DNA of 64,000 nucleotides from Delphinapterus leucas. Its lineage: Eukaryota; Chordata; Mammalia; Artiodactyla; Monodontidae. The position numbers were made by a program, and so were the translations under genes. Where the stretch lies: contig NW_022098050.1 of assembly GCF_002288925.2 (NCBI RefSeq), forward strand, positions 5,409,882 through 5,473,881, given 5' to 3'. The notes below the pieces were generated by a model. That model made no database searches. It was not told where the DNA came from and saw nothing but the letters and a program-made list of their open reading frames with translations. Positions 54,522 through 64,000 of the stretch are shown in pieces (within the stretch, counting starts at the first letter, position 1; the number at the start of each line of letters is the position of its first letter).

Positions 54522-54896
54522 GCCCCAATTTCTAACCTACATAACTATGAGCTAATAAATGGCTGTTATTTTAGGCTGCTAAATTTGCGGTCACCTGTCA
54601 TAGAGCCGTAGAAAACTAATACACCTCGGTTCTAACATTGGCCCTGCTTCCAGTTTACTGGGTGACCAAGGGTATGTCACTTACCCTCTCTGAGCTTCAG
54701 CTTCCACAGTTACTGACAACAATAACTCATCGCCTGCCTGCAGGATTCATGTGAAAACCAAATTACTTAATGTACGTGAAAACATTTGCAAAGTTATTAA
54801 GCGGCTTATAAATGGAAAGTTTATTATTGTCACGTTCAAAATAAGCCCCCAACTTTGACCACAGGAAATGGTTTAGAATCAACCAACCCAGGGCTG
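54522..54896. repeat. Left arm of a 375-bp inverted duplication
   Basis: Reverse complement of 55985-56359 with about 27 mismatches and no indels by hand count (about 93%). The arm contains a piece of an MLT1-like LTR and a whole MIR. Its left edge cuts abruptly from L1 sequence into the middle of the LTR, so this arm is the derived copy. Confidence 0.9.
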
Positions 54897-55657
54897 ATAA
54901 GCCCCTATTTTGTTACAGGCCCTCAGCCGTCATGTCAGCTGGATATGGACCTGTTTAGTGTTGGATCTGGTGAGCTTGGAGAATAAATGATGTCAAGTTC
55001 ACTCCCGAACGCTGCCACCCGTATGTCATTTTGTCTCTGCTCGGATTTGATTTAGGCAGATGCCTTCACGTTTATTTACTATTTTCTTTACCTTCCCAAA
55101 GTAAAATACATAGGGATTTAATTTTCACTTGCTAGAAACTTCTATAACTTCTGAAACCCTGCAGCTCTCCCTCTGACAGGAAAATATTGCCCTGTCATAT
55201 GACTCTGAGCTAGCCCCGAATCCTGTGGCTGTGGCCTTCTTAAAATATTATTATCACTGTATCTTTGTTTACAAGTTAAAATCTTTAATGGACTAAAATA
55301 TCTTTCACTTACAATGATCGAATTAGAGCATAATACTTCATCCATGAATCCGTTCTTTTTTCTTTAAATTTTTTTCATTTCTCCTCCTGGCCTTTTCCAC
55401 ACGTGTGCCTCACCCTCCCCGCGTGCTCCCAATAGAGTTATAGTGTACTTTTGATTGGATCACTATTCAGTGTTTATCTTATTAAATGTCTCAATGTTTA
55501 GTAAATATTTTATACAGCTGATCCATGTAGTGAATTATGGTTATTACTTTTTTTTTTTGCACAGTCCTTCCCCTGGAGTTAATAGTCATCTGGCTTTTGG
55601 GTTTCTTAGTTTTCTACATATTTATCAGTAATGCAACTGTAAACTTTGCCGGATGTC
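54897..55657. other. Spacer of the inverted duplication, unassigned
   Basis: A/T-rich in its second half. No repeat family recognised; no gene. Confidence 0.4.
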
Positions 55658-55711
55658 TGAATCGGCTCTGAAGATATTCAGACACATCTAGGATTCGATT
55701 GATTTCATTGG
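55658..55711. repeat. 54-bp segment duplicated exactly at 38693-38746
   Basis: Identical to the other copy over all 54 bases. Lies inside the spacer of the inverted duplication. Confidence 0.93.
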
Positions 55712-55794
55712 AAAATCTCTCTCCTGGAGCCTTCTGATCTGCCCCGATCTGGATGGGCTGCCCTCCAGGCCTGATACATAAATGATTTTTAGTG

Positions 55795-55984
55795 TTATTT
55801 TTAGTGTTTTACTGAGCGCTTATTATGTGCCAGGCGCTGTGACATTTGAAGCACACAACAGTCTTATGAGGTTCATATTTGTACGCCCAGGACACTAGGT
55901 CTTAAAGAGGTTAAATAGCCCCATTAAAAGATGGGCTAATAAGTGGAAGAACCTGGATTTTAGCCCCATGATTCTTTAACTCCA
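55795..55984 (-). mobile_element. MIR-type SINE, antisense
   Basis: TTTTACTGAGCGCTTATTAT, GCCAGGCGCTGTGAC, AAGAGGTTAAATAGCCCCAT, AGAACCTGGATTTTAGCCCC follow the antisense MIR order. Confidence 0.8.
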
Positions 55985-56359
55985 CAGCCCTAGGTTGGTT
56001 GATTCTAAATCATTTCCTGCGGTCAAAGTTGGGGGTTTATTTTGAACGTGACAATAATAAACTTTCCATTTATAAGCCACTTTATAACTTTGCAAAGGCT
56101 TTCACATACGTTAAGTAATTTGATTTTCATTTGAATCCTGCAGGCAGGAGATGAGTTGTTGTTGTCATTAACTATGGAAGCTGAAGCTCGGAGAGGGTAA
56201 GTGACATACCCTTGGTCACCCAGTAAACTGGAAGCAGGGCCAATGTTAGAACCGAGATGTATGAGTTTTCTATGGCTCTATGACAGATGACCGCAAATTT
56301 AGCAGCCTAAAACAACAGCCATTTATTAGCTCATAGTTCTATAGGTTAGAAGTCGGGGC
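55985..56359. repeat. Right arm of the 375-bp inverted duplication (source copy)
   Basis: Contains an antisense MIR (about 56040-56245) running into the start of an MLT1-like LTR that continues past the arm to 56694. That continuity marks this arm as the original. Confidence 0.9.
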
Positions 56360-56897
56360 CTGGCACGGCTGGATTCCAGCTCAGGTTCTCACAAGGCTAA
56401 AAGCAAGGTGTCGGCCAGAGCTGTAATCTTGCCTGAAGCTCAGGGTTGCCTTTCAGGTTCATTCAGGTTGCTGGCAGGACTCAGTTCCTTGCAGTTGTAG
56501 GACTGAGGTACCTGTGTTTTTGCTGGCTGTTGGCCAGGGGTTACTCTCAGCTCCTAGAGACTGCTTTCAGGTCCTGGCAATGGAATGGAAAATCTCCCTG
56601 ATACCAAGTGTCTCTCAGGTGTTGTATCCTTCTCAGTACCAGGAGCCCAGTTCCTTTTTAAGGACTCACCTGTTTAGGTCAGGCCCACCTGGGGTAATCT
56701 CCCCCCGAACACACACTTTTTTTTTTTTTTTTTTTGCAATTTAGGCAAATTTTCTTAACTTATAGTGTTTAGTATTTATTTTGTTTCCTTACTTTGGTTT
56801 TCTTCTTCAGGACTCCCATTACCTTTATTTTGTATCTTTTTGCCAATCTGAAATATCTGTCACATTCTCTCAAATCCTTATCTTCTTCATTACTTTG

Positions 56898-57205
56898 TTT
56901 TTAAAATAAATTATTTATTTTTGGCTGCGTTGGGTCTTCGTTGCTGCATGTGGGCTTTCTGTAGTTGTGGCGAGTGGGGGAAACTTTGCTGCAGTGCGTG
57001 GGCTTCTCATTGCAGTGGCTTCTCTTGTTGCAGAGCACAGGCTCTAGGCGCATGGGCTTCAGTAGTTGTGGCACGTGGGCTCAGTAGTTGTGGCGCACGG
57101 GCTTAGTTGCTCCGCAGCATGTGGGATCTTCCCGGACCAGGGCTCAAACCCGTGTCCCCTGCATTGGCAGGAGGAATCTTAACCACTGTGCCACCAGGGA
57201 AGCCC
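56898..57205 (-). mobile_element. Long CHR-type SINE, antisense, near the L1 3' end
   Basis: TTGGCTGCGTTGGGTCTTCG to CACCAGGGAAGCCC. No clear target-site duplication is visible, unlike nearly every other SINE in the window. Confidence 0.88.
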
Positions 57206-57216
57206 TGTATTATTTT

Positions 57217-60200
57217 TTAGATTCCACATATAAGTGATACCATATGGTATTTGCCTTTCTCTGTCTGACTTATTTCAATGTGCATAATATTCTCTAGGTC
57301 CATCCACATTGCTACAAATGGCAATATTTCATTCTTTTTTATGGCTGAGTAATATTCCATTTTACATTTATACCACATCTTCTTAAGCCAGTCGTCTGTT
57401 GATGGACACTTGGGTTGTTTCCACGTCTTGGCTGTTGTAAATAGTGCTGCTATGAACATTGGATTGAATGTATCTTTTCGAATTAGAGTTTTCATCTTTT
57501 CTGGATATATACCCAAGAATGGGATTGCTGGATCACATGGTAGCTTTAGTTTTAGTTTTTCAAGGAACCTCCATACTGTTCTCCACAGTGACTGTGCCAA
57601 TTTACATTCCCATCAACAGTGTAGGAGGGTTCCCTTTTCCCCACACCCTCTCCAGCATTTATCAATGTTATTTGTAGAGTTTTTGATGATGGCCATCCTG
57701 ACAGGTGTGAGGTGATACCTCATTGTGGTTTTGATTTGCATTTCTCTAATAATTAGTGATGTTGAGCATCTTTTCATGTGCTTGTTGGCCATCTGTGTGC
57801 CATCTTTGGAGAAACGTGTATTTAGGTTTTCTGCCCATTTATTAATTGGGTTGTTTGTTTTTTTGATATTGAGTTGTATGAGCTGTTTGTATATATTTGT
57901 CAGTTGCATCGTTTGCAAATATTTTCTCCCATTCCATAGATTGTCTTTTCATTTTGTTGATGGTTCCCTTTTCTGTGCAAAAGCTTTTAAATTTAATTAG
58001 GTCCCATTTGTTTATTTTTGCTTTTATTTCTTTTGCCATGGGAGACTGATCTAAGAAAATATTGCTATGATTTATGTCAGAGAATGTTTTGCCTATGTTC
58101 TAGTCTGGGAGTTTTATGGGGTCATGTCTTATACTTAGGTCTTTAAACCATTTCGAGTTTATTTTTGTATATGGTTTGAGGGAGTGTTCTCATTTCATTG
58201 ATTTACATGTAGCTGTCCAGCTTTCCCAACACCACTTGCTGAAGAGACTGTCTTTTCTCCATTGTATATTCTTGCCTCCTTTGTCATAGATTAAGTGACT
58301 GTAGGTGTATGGGTTTATTTCTGGGCTCTCTGTTCTGTACCATTGATCTATATGTCTGTTTTTGTGCCAACACCATACTGTTTTGAAAACTGTCTGTTTT
58401 GTGTAGTATTGTCTGAAGTCTGGAAGGGTTATGCCTCCATCTTTGTTCTTTTTTCTCAGGATTGTTTCAGCAATTCTGGGTCTTTTGTAATTCCATATAA
58501 ATTTTGGGATTGTTTGTTCTAGTTCTGTGAAAAATGTCCTGGGTATTTTGATAGGGATTGCATTAAATCTGTAGATTGCTTTGGGTATGGCCATTTTGAC
58601 AATATTAATTCTTCCACTCTAAGAGCACAGGTTCTCTTTCCATTTCTTTCAATCATTTTCAATTTCCTTTATCAATGTTTTATAGTTTTCGGCATATAGG
58701 TCTTTCACCTCCTTGGTTAAGTTTATTCCTAGGTACTTTATTTACGTGATTTGCAACAGGATTTTTTTTACTTTCTGATACTCATTATTAGTGTAAAGAA
58801 ATGCAACAGATTTGTGTATATTGATCTTGTATCCTGCTACCTTACTGAATTAATTTATTTTAATAGTTTTTGTGTGGAGACTTTAGGGTTCTCCATATAG
58901 AGTATCATGTCATTTGCAAATAATGACGGTTTTACCTATTCCCTTCTAATTTGGATTCCTTTTATTTCTTTTTCTTGTCTGATTGCTGCGGCTAAGGATT
59001 CCAATACTATATTGAATAGGAGTGATGAGAGTGGGCATCCTTGTCTTGTTCCAGAATTTAGCAGGAAAGCTTTCGGCTTTTCATCATTGAGTATTATGTT
59101 GGCTGTGGGTTTGTCATAAATGGCCTTTATTATGTTGAGATATGTTCCCTCTGTACCCACTTTGGTGAGAGTTTTTATCATGAATGGATGTTGAATTTTG
59201 TCAGATGCTTTTTCTTTGTCTGTTGAGATGATCGTGTGGTTCTTGTCTTTCCTTTTGCTAATGTGGCATATCACACTGATTGATTTGCACATGTTGAACC
59301 ATTCTTGTGACCCTGGAATGAATCCAACTTGATCATAGCGTATGTTCTTTTTATGTATTGTTGGGTTCAATTTGCTAATATTTTGTTGAGGATTTTTGCA
59401 TCTGTATTCATCAAAGATATTGGCCTGTAATTTTCTGTTTTTTTGTAGTGTTTTTGTCTGGTTTTGGTGTCAGGGTGATTGTGGCCTCAAAGAATGAATT
59501 TGGGAGTCTTCCTTCCTCTTCAATTTTTGGAATAGTTTGAGAAGGATAGTATAAATTATTCTTGGTATGTTTGGTAGAATTCCCCAGTGAAGCCATCTGG
59601 TCCTGGACTTTCGTTTACAGGGAGTTTTTGTTGTTGTTGTTTGTTTGTTTGATTGGGGTTTTTTTACAGATTCTATTTCACTTCTATTGATCAGTCTGTT
59701 CAAATTATCTATTTCTTCTTTAGTCAATTTTGGCAAGCCGTATGTTTCTATAAACTTGTCCATTTCTTCTAGATTGTCCAATTTGTTGGCATATACCTAA
59801 CTGTTCGTAGTATTCCCTTATAATTTTTAAAATTTCTGCGGTATCAGTTGTTATTTCTCCTCTTTCATTTCTTATTTTGTTTATTTGGGTCCTTTCTCGT
59901 TTCTTCTTGGTGAGCCTGGCTAGAGGTTTGTCAATTTTGCTTATCTTTTCAAAAAAAACAGCTCTTGGTTTTATTGATTTTTTTAATCTCTATTTTACTT
60001 ATTTCCTCTCTGGTCTTTATTATTTCCTTCCTTCTGCTGACTTTGGGTTTTGTTTGTTTTTCTTTTTCTAATTCTTTTAGCTGGTAGGTTAGGTTGTTTA
60101 TTTGAGATTTTTCTTGTTTCTTAAAGAAGGTCTGTGGCACTATGAACTTCCCACTTAGAAATGCTTTTGCTACAGCCCATAGCTTTTGTAAAGTTATGTT

Positions 60201-61034
60201 TTCATTTTTGTTTGTCTTGAAGTATTTTCTGATTTCTTCCTTGATTTCATCATTGTCCCATTGGTTTTTTAGTAGCATGTTGTTTAGTCTCCATGTGTTT
60301 GTTCTTTTCCCGTTTTACTTCCTGTGTTTGATTTCTAGTTTCATACCATTGTGGTCAGAAAAGATGCTTGAAATTTTCTATTCTCTTAAATTTGTTGAGA
60401 TTTGTTTTGTGACCTAGCACGTGATCTATCCTAGAGAATGTTCCATGCATGCTTGAAAAGAATGTGTATTCTGGGGTTGTTTTTTTTCTTGGTTGTAGTG
60501 TTCTGTAGATATCAGTTAAGTCCAACCAGTCATTTAGGACCACAGTTGCCTTATTGATTTTCTGTCTGGATGATCTGTCCATTGATGTCAGTGCAGTGTT
60601 AAAATCTCCTACGATTATTGTGTTATTGTCAGTTTCTCCCTTTATGTCTCTTAGTGTTTGCTGTGTATATTTAGGTGCTCCTATATGGGGTACATATATG
60701 TTGATGTGTGTAATATCATCTTCTTGTATTGATTCCTTTATCATTACATAATGCCGTTCTTTGTCTTTCTTTATGGCCTTTGTTTTAAGTCTACTTTGTC
60801 TGATATGAGCATCGTTACCCTCGCTTTTTTGTCATTTCTATTTCCATGAAATGTGTTTTTCCATCCCCTCACTTTCAGTCTGTGTGTGTCTTTCACCCTG
60901 AATTGAGTCTCTTGTAGGCGGCATATTGCAGATTCTTGTTTTTTCATCCAGTCTGCCACTCTGTGTCTTTTGATCTGAGCATTTAGTCCATTGACATTTA
61001 AAATACTTATTGATAGGTATATACTTATTGCCAT
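57217..61034 (-). pseudogene. L1 ORF2 pseudogene (endonuclease, reverse transcriptase)
   Basis: Encoded the L1 ORF2 protein that nicks target DNA and reverse-transcribes L1 RNA; the span of 3.8 kb is normal. The apparent start is at 61034 (MAISIYLSISILNVNGLNAQ). Endonuclease motifs include RLQETQF, IVGDFNTALT and SRIDHVLGHK. Reverse transcriptase motifs include [31 protein letters not shown], and a catalytic FADD box that reads FAND here (about 58910, SLFANDMILY), so one catalytic Asp became Asn. The C-terminus holds [14 protein letters not shown] and [19 protein letters not shown], ending at HMVSLICGI. At least seven frames carry the pieces, so frameshifts and stops are numerous. Confidence 0.94.
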
Positions 61035-61534
61035 TTAAATCTTTGTGTTCCAGTTGTTTCTGTAGTTCTTCTTTGTTCATTTCTTCTTCTTTTTGTTTTT
61101 CCTTTTGTGGTTTGATGATATTCTTCTGTAGTATGCTTGAGTTCCTTTCTTTTTGTTTTTGTGATTCTCTTGTATGTTTCTGATCTGTGGTTACCATGGA
61201 GTTCAAGTATATTGACCCATAACTGTATCTACTTGCTTTAAACTGATAGTCATTCAAATTCAAACACATTCTAAAAGATCTACATTTTTATACTCTTCTC
61301 CCCACATTTTGTGATTTTGACGTCCTATTTTACAACTTCATGCTTATCCTCTTACTGTTTATTGTAGTTATAAACACTTTTACAAATTTTTAATTGTTTT
61401 TAAATCTATGTACTGTCTTATTTAAGTGATCTTCAATTCTTACTATATATTTGCCTTTCTTATTGTGGTTTTCCCTTTCCTATAGATTCTTGCTTCTTTT
61501 CTATTTAGAGAAGACCCCTCAGTGTTTCTTTTAG

Positions 61535-62534
61535 GGTAGCTTTAGTATTGTTGAGTTCTTTTAGTTTTTGCTTGTCTAAGAAATTCATTTTCTTTCCTTC
61601 CATTCTAAATGATAATCGTGCTGGGTAGAGTATCCTGAGTTGCAGGTTTTTCCCTTTCAGGACTTTGAATATATCGTATCACTCCCTTCTGGCCTACAGA
61701 GTTCCTGGAGAGAAATCAACTGATAGCCTTATAGGGGTTCCCTTGTAACTGTCTCTTTGTTTTCCTCTTGCTGCTTTTATTTATTTATTTATTTATTTGC
61801 CATACTGCACGGCTTGTGGGATCTTAGTTCCCAGACCGGGGATTGAACCCAGGCCACAGCAGTGAAGGTGCCAAGTCCTAACCACTGGACCACCAGGGAA
61901 TTCCCTCTCTTGCTGCTTTTAGAATTCTCTCTTTAACTTTTGCCATTTTAATTATGCTATGTTTTAGTGTGGGTCTATTTGGGTTCATTTTTTTGGGGAT
62001 CCTCTGTGCTTCCTGTTCCTGGATATCTGTTTCCTTCTTTAGGTTTGGGAAGTTTTCAGCCATAATTTCTTCAAATACATTTTCAATCCCCTTTTCTCTC
62101 TCTTCTCATTCTGGAACCCTTATTATGTGTGTGTTGGCATGTTTTATATTATCCCATAGATCTTGTATGTTGCTTTCATTGTTTTTTCATTTGTCTTTCT
62201 GTCTGCTGTTCTGACTGGGTGATTTCCATTTTTCTATCTTCCAGATCACTTATTTGTTGTTCTATGTCATTTAGTCTGCTATTCATTGCTTCTAGATTGC
62301 TTTTTATCTCGGCAATTGCATTACCTATTTTTTATTGGTTCATCTTTGTAGTTTCTAGTTCCTTGTTACAGTGATCTGTGTTTCTATCGATAATCTTTTT
62401 AAATTCTGTTAGCATTTTTATTACCACCTTTTTTAACTTGGGTCTGATAGACTGGTGAGCTCTGTTTCATTATTTGTTCTTTCAGGGGATTTCTCTTGCT
62501 CTTTTAATTGGGAGTAGTTCCTTTGCCTTTTCAT
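61535..62534 (-). pseudogene. L1 ORF1 pseudogene, SINE-interrupted
   Basis: Encoded the L1 RNA-binding chaperone. The start at 62534 reads MKRQRNYSQLKEQEKSPER and soon meets a stop. The next readable part at 61878-62063 holds AENFPNLKKETDIQEQEAQR and KVKERILKAARE, the conserved RNA-binding and C-terminal entry. A SINE at 61780-61906 interrupts it, and the C-terminal remnant runs on to about 61535 with several stops. Confidence 0.88.
61780..61906 (-). mobile_element. Short tRNA-derived SINE, antisense, in L1 ORF1
   Basis: (TTTA)n tail at left, then CTTGTGGGATCTTAGTTCCC to CACCAGGGAATTCC. 15-bp target copies CTCTTGCTGCTTTTA at 61765-61779 and 61907-61921. Confidence 0.93.
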
Positions 62535-63900
62535 TTTACTTAGTGTTCTCTGTCTCTAAGAATTTAGGAGGAACAGTTACCTACTGTGGTCTTGAATGGG
62601 TGTTTTTATGTGGGAGCATTCCTGCATAGACTGTGTGTGTCTGATGTCTTTGGTGGGAGGGCTGGCTTTGATATGGACGCCAACCACGTCTTTCTTCAGG
62701 GCGTGCTGGCTGTTATCCCCTTGATAGGGGGTGTGGTTGCTGTGGGGGGAATTAAAGCCTATGCAGGGTGTCCGGCAGGACTTCTTCTCTGCTCTGTAGC
62801 TGTTGCTGCCCTGTCAGGGGCAGGGTCTACTCCCCAGTTGTTGGAGTAGAAAACCTGAGGGTCAGGTTCAATCAGGCTCTGTTGTCCTTGAGTGCATGCC
62901 CTGGCCCAAATAAGGTAATTGCTGAAGCAAGTGAGGGAGGCCCATGTGCTCACAGTAGACCTATGCGCCACCTGTGTAGGCATCTGCAGCTCTGCTCAGA
63001 AGCAGCCCAAGGTCACATCCTGTCCCCTGTTTTGTTCGTCCCAGATCTAGTGCAAGGCTGTGGTGTTGAGTAGGCTGGGGCTGCAGGGTCGGGGCATTGT
63101 GGCTGCAGGAACTGAGGTGGCTGTGCTTCAGCCTGAGATCTGGGCTGCCTCTGTGGCAGTCTTCTCCCAGGACCTGTCTGTTCCAGATCCAGTGCTAAAC
63201 TGCAGTGTGGAGTGGGTGGAGGCAGGGTGCTCTGGCTGGGACACTAACTCTGCTTGCTCCTGAGCTTGCTGACAATAGCTGTCGCCTCGCCACCCACCCG
63301 GACCGCACCCCAGGCCCCCCAGGCTGTCTATGCGTAGCTAGATCCACTCATTTCCCAGGGCCTGGTTGGCCGGGATCATCAAGCTGTGGTGTAGAGTGAG
63401 CAGGGCTGGGGTGTTTGCCCCATCAGATCGGGGAGTGTGGCCAGGCGGCAGCCACCAACGCAAGGCTTTTTCTGCCCTGATTATTGGAAAGCCATCATGT
63501 GCACACTCCTCTCAAGTAGAGTCTAGGCTTCTCCAGCCCTTCTGTCTGTCCCATTGGTCCTCTCAGCAGCCAAGGGGGTGTGTCTCCTCCATGCAGAACC
63601 CCAGGCGTGGGATGCCCAGATTGTGGCTCGACCTGCTTGCTCTCCAGAGTGACGGTCCACCCATGTAGACCTTCTCTTCCTTTCTGATCCCTCCTGGGAG
63701 TGCAGGTCCCAAACCAGTACCTTTTTTTCCATCCTACCCAGTTACGTGGAGATTTTTCTTACAGTTTGGTTGTATAGGAGTTCTTCTGCCAGTTTCCAGT
63801 TAGTTTTCTGTGAGAGCTGTTCCACGTGTAGATGTATTTTTGATGTTTTTGTGGGAGGAGGTGAGCTCCACGTCCTCCTACTCCATCTTGAGGCCCCTCC
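62535..63900 (-). promoter_or_regulatory. L1 5' UTR / internal promoter region
   Basis: About 1.37 kb upstream of ORF1 on the minus strand, richer in G+C than the rest of the L1, beginning with GGAGGGGCCTCAAGATGGAG. By analogy with other L1s it held the RNA polymerase II promoter; present activity is unknown. Confidence 0.7.
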
Positions 63901-64000
63901 TAATCTCCCTTTCTTAAAGTCAACCATGCAGTGTGGTACAACCTAATCATTACAATGATATGTCACCATATTCATAAGTCCCTCCCACACTCAAGGAGAG

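Larger units (their letters stand above)
56704..63900 (-). mobile_element. Near full-length L1 LINE, antisense, inactive
   Basis: About 7.2 kb including two SINEs, so about 6.7 kb of L1-derived sequence. Target copies TAATCTCCC lie at 56695-56703 and 63901-63909. On the minus strand it begins GGAGGGGCCTCAAGATGGAG at 63900; the CAAGATGG motif is like the YY1 site at other L1 5' ends. The order is then a GC-rich 5' UTR (about 62535-63900), ORF1, ORF2, and an unusual 3' end with poly(A) at 56717-56735. SINEs lie at 56898-57205 and 61780-61906. Confidence 0.93.
56263..64000 (-). mobile_element. MLT1-like LTR, antisense, split by a full-length L1
   Basis: TTCTATGGCTCTATGACAGA and AACAACAGCCATTTATTAGC start the LTR. 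It breaks off at GGGGTAATCTCCC (56703) and resumes at 63901 with TAATCTCCCTTTCTTAAAGT to the window end. The L1 between them duplicated TAATCTCCC. Confidence 0.85.

Noticed and set aside
59500..63900. Plus-strand hydrophobic open frames (Phe/Leu/Ser-rich, membrane-protein-like)
   Set aside because: They are the antisense of A-rich L1 coding sequence; T-rich strands always give Phe/Leu-rich frames.
1..64000. CRISPR array, operon or prokaryotic-type defence system
   Set aside because: The window is mammalian, dominated by SINE, LINE, LTR and DNA transposon fossils. No regularly spaced repeat array or compact gene cluster is present.

Overview
The window is mammalian nuclear DNA, most likely from a cetacean, and I infer a toothed whale or dolphin. 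The basis is about eight short (~205 bp) CHR-2-type SINEs with the ends GGCTTCCCTGGTGGCGCAGT and GTGAGAGGCCCGCGTACC, several longer (~310-370 bp) tRNA-derived SINEs of the wider CHR group, cetartiodactyl-type L1 LINEs, and no BovB LINE that I could see. I recognise no intact host protein-coding gene, rRNA, true tRNA or CRISPR array. Most of the readable content is transposable elements of several ages, separated by unassigned intergenic DNA.

Region by region. 1-10 kb: L1 and MLT1-like fragments carrying SINEs, with a 10-base assembly gap in an (AT)n tract at 7708-7717. 10.05-15.25 kb: a four-level nest. An MLT1/MST-like LTR is split by a Tigger1 mariner-type transposon, which is split at TTAA by an almost complete piggyBac-family transposon, whose transposase reading frame is split by a CHR-2 SINE. 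15.3-17.4 kb: an antisense L1 with two opposed CHR-2 SINEs. 17.4-39 kb: mostly unassigned sequence with MIRs, MLT1-type LTRs, L1 tails and SINEs. 39.2-41.8 kb: a cluster of solo LTRs. 42.4-48.7 kb: L1 tails, three long SINEs and a hAT transposase remnant. 48.7-52.7 kb: an antisense, broken ERV-L-type provirus whose probable LTR family recurs at other places in the window. 53.9-56.4 kb: L1 pieces and a 375-bp inverted duplication. 56.7-63.9 kb: a nearly full-length antisense L1 that lands in, and splits, another MLT1-like LTR; its reverse transcriptase and ORF1 frames are broken.

The genes here do not work together as a pathway. Every recognisable coding region belongs to a mobile element and is disabled. 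The observations most worth checking are the piggyBac element, which sits inside a eutherian-age Tigger1 and has piggyBat-like ends, and three duplications that look like templated insertions: a 54-bp exact copy shared by sites 17 kb apart, a 375-bp inverted copy about 93% identical without indels, and a (GT)n tract plus 23 bp shared by sites 1.3 kb apart. No alignments or database searches were run; identities were counted by eye.
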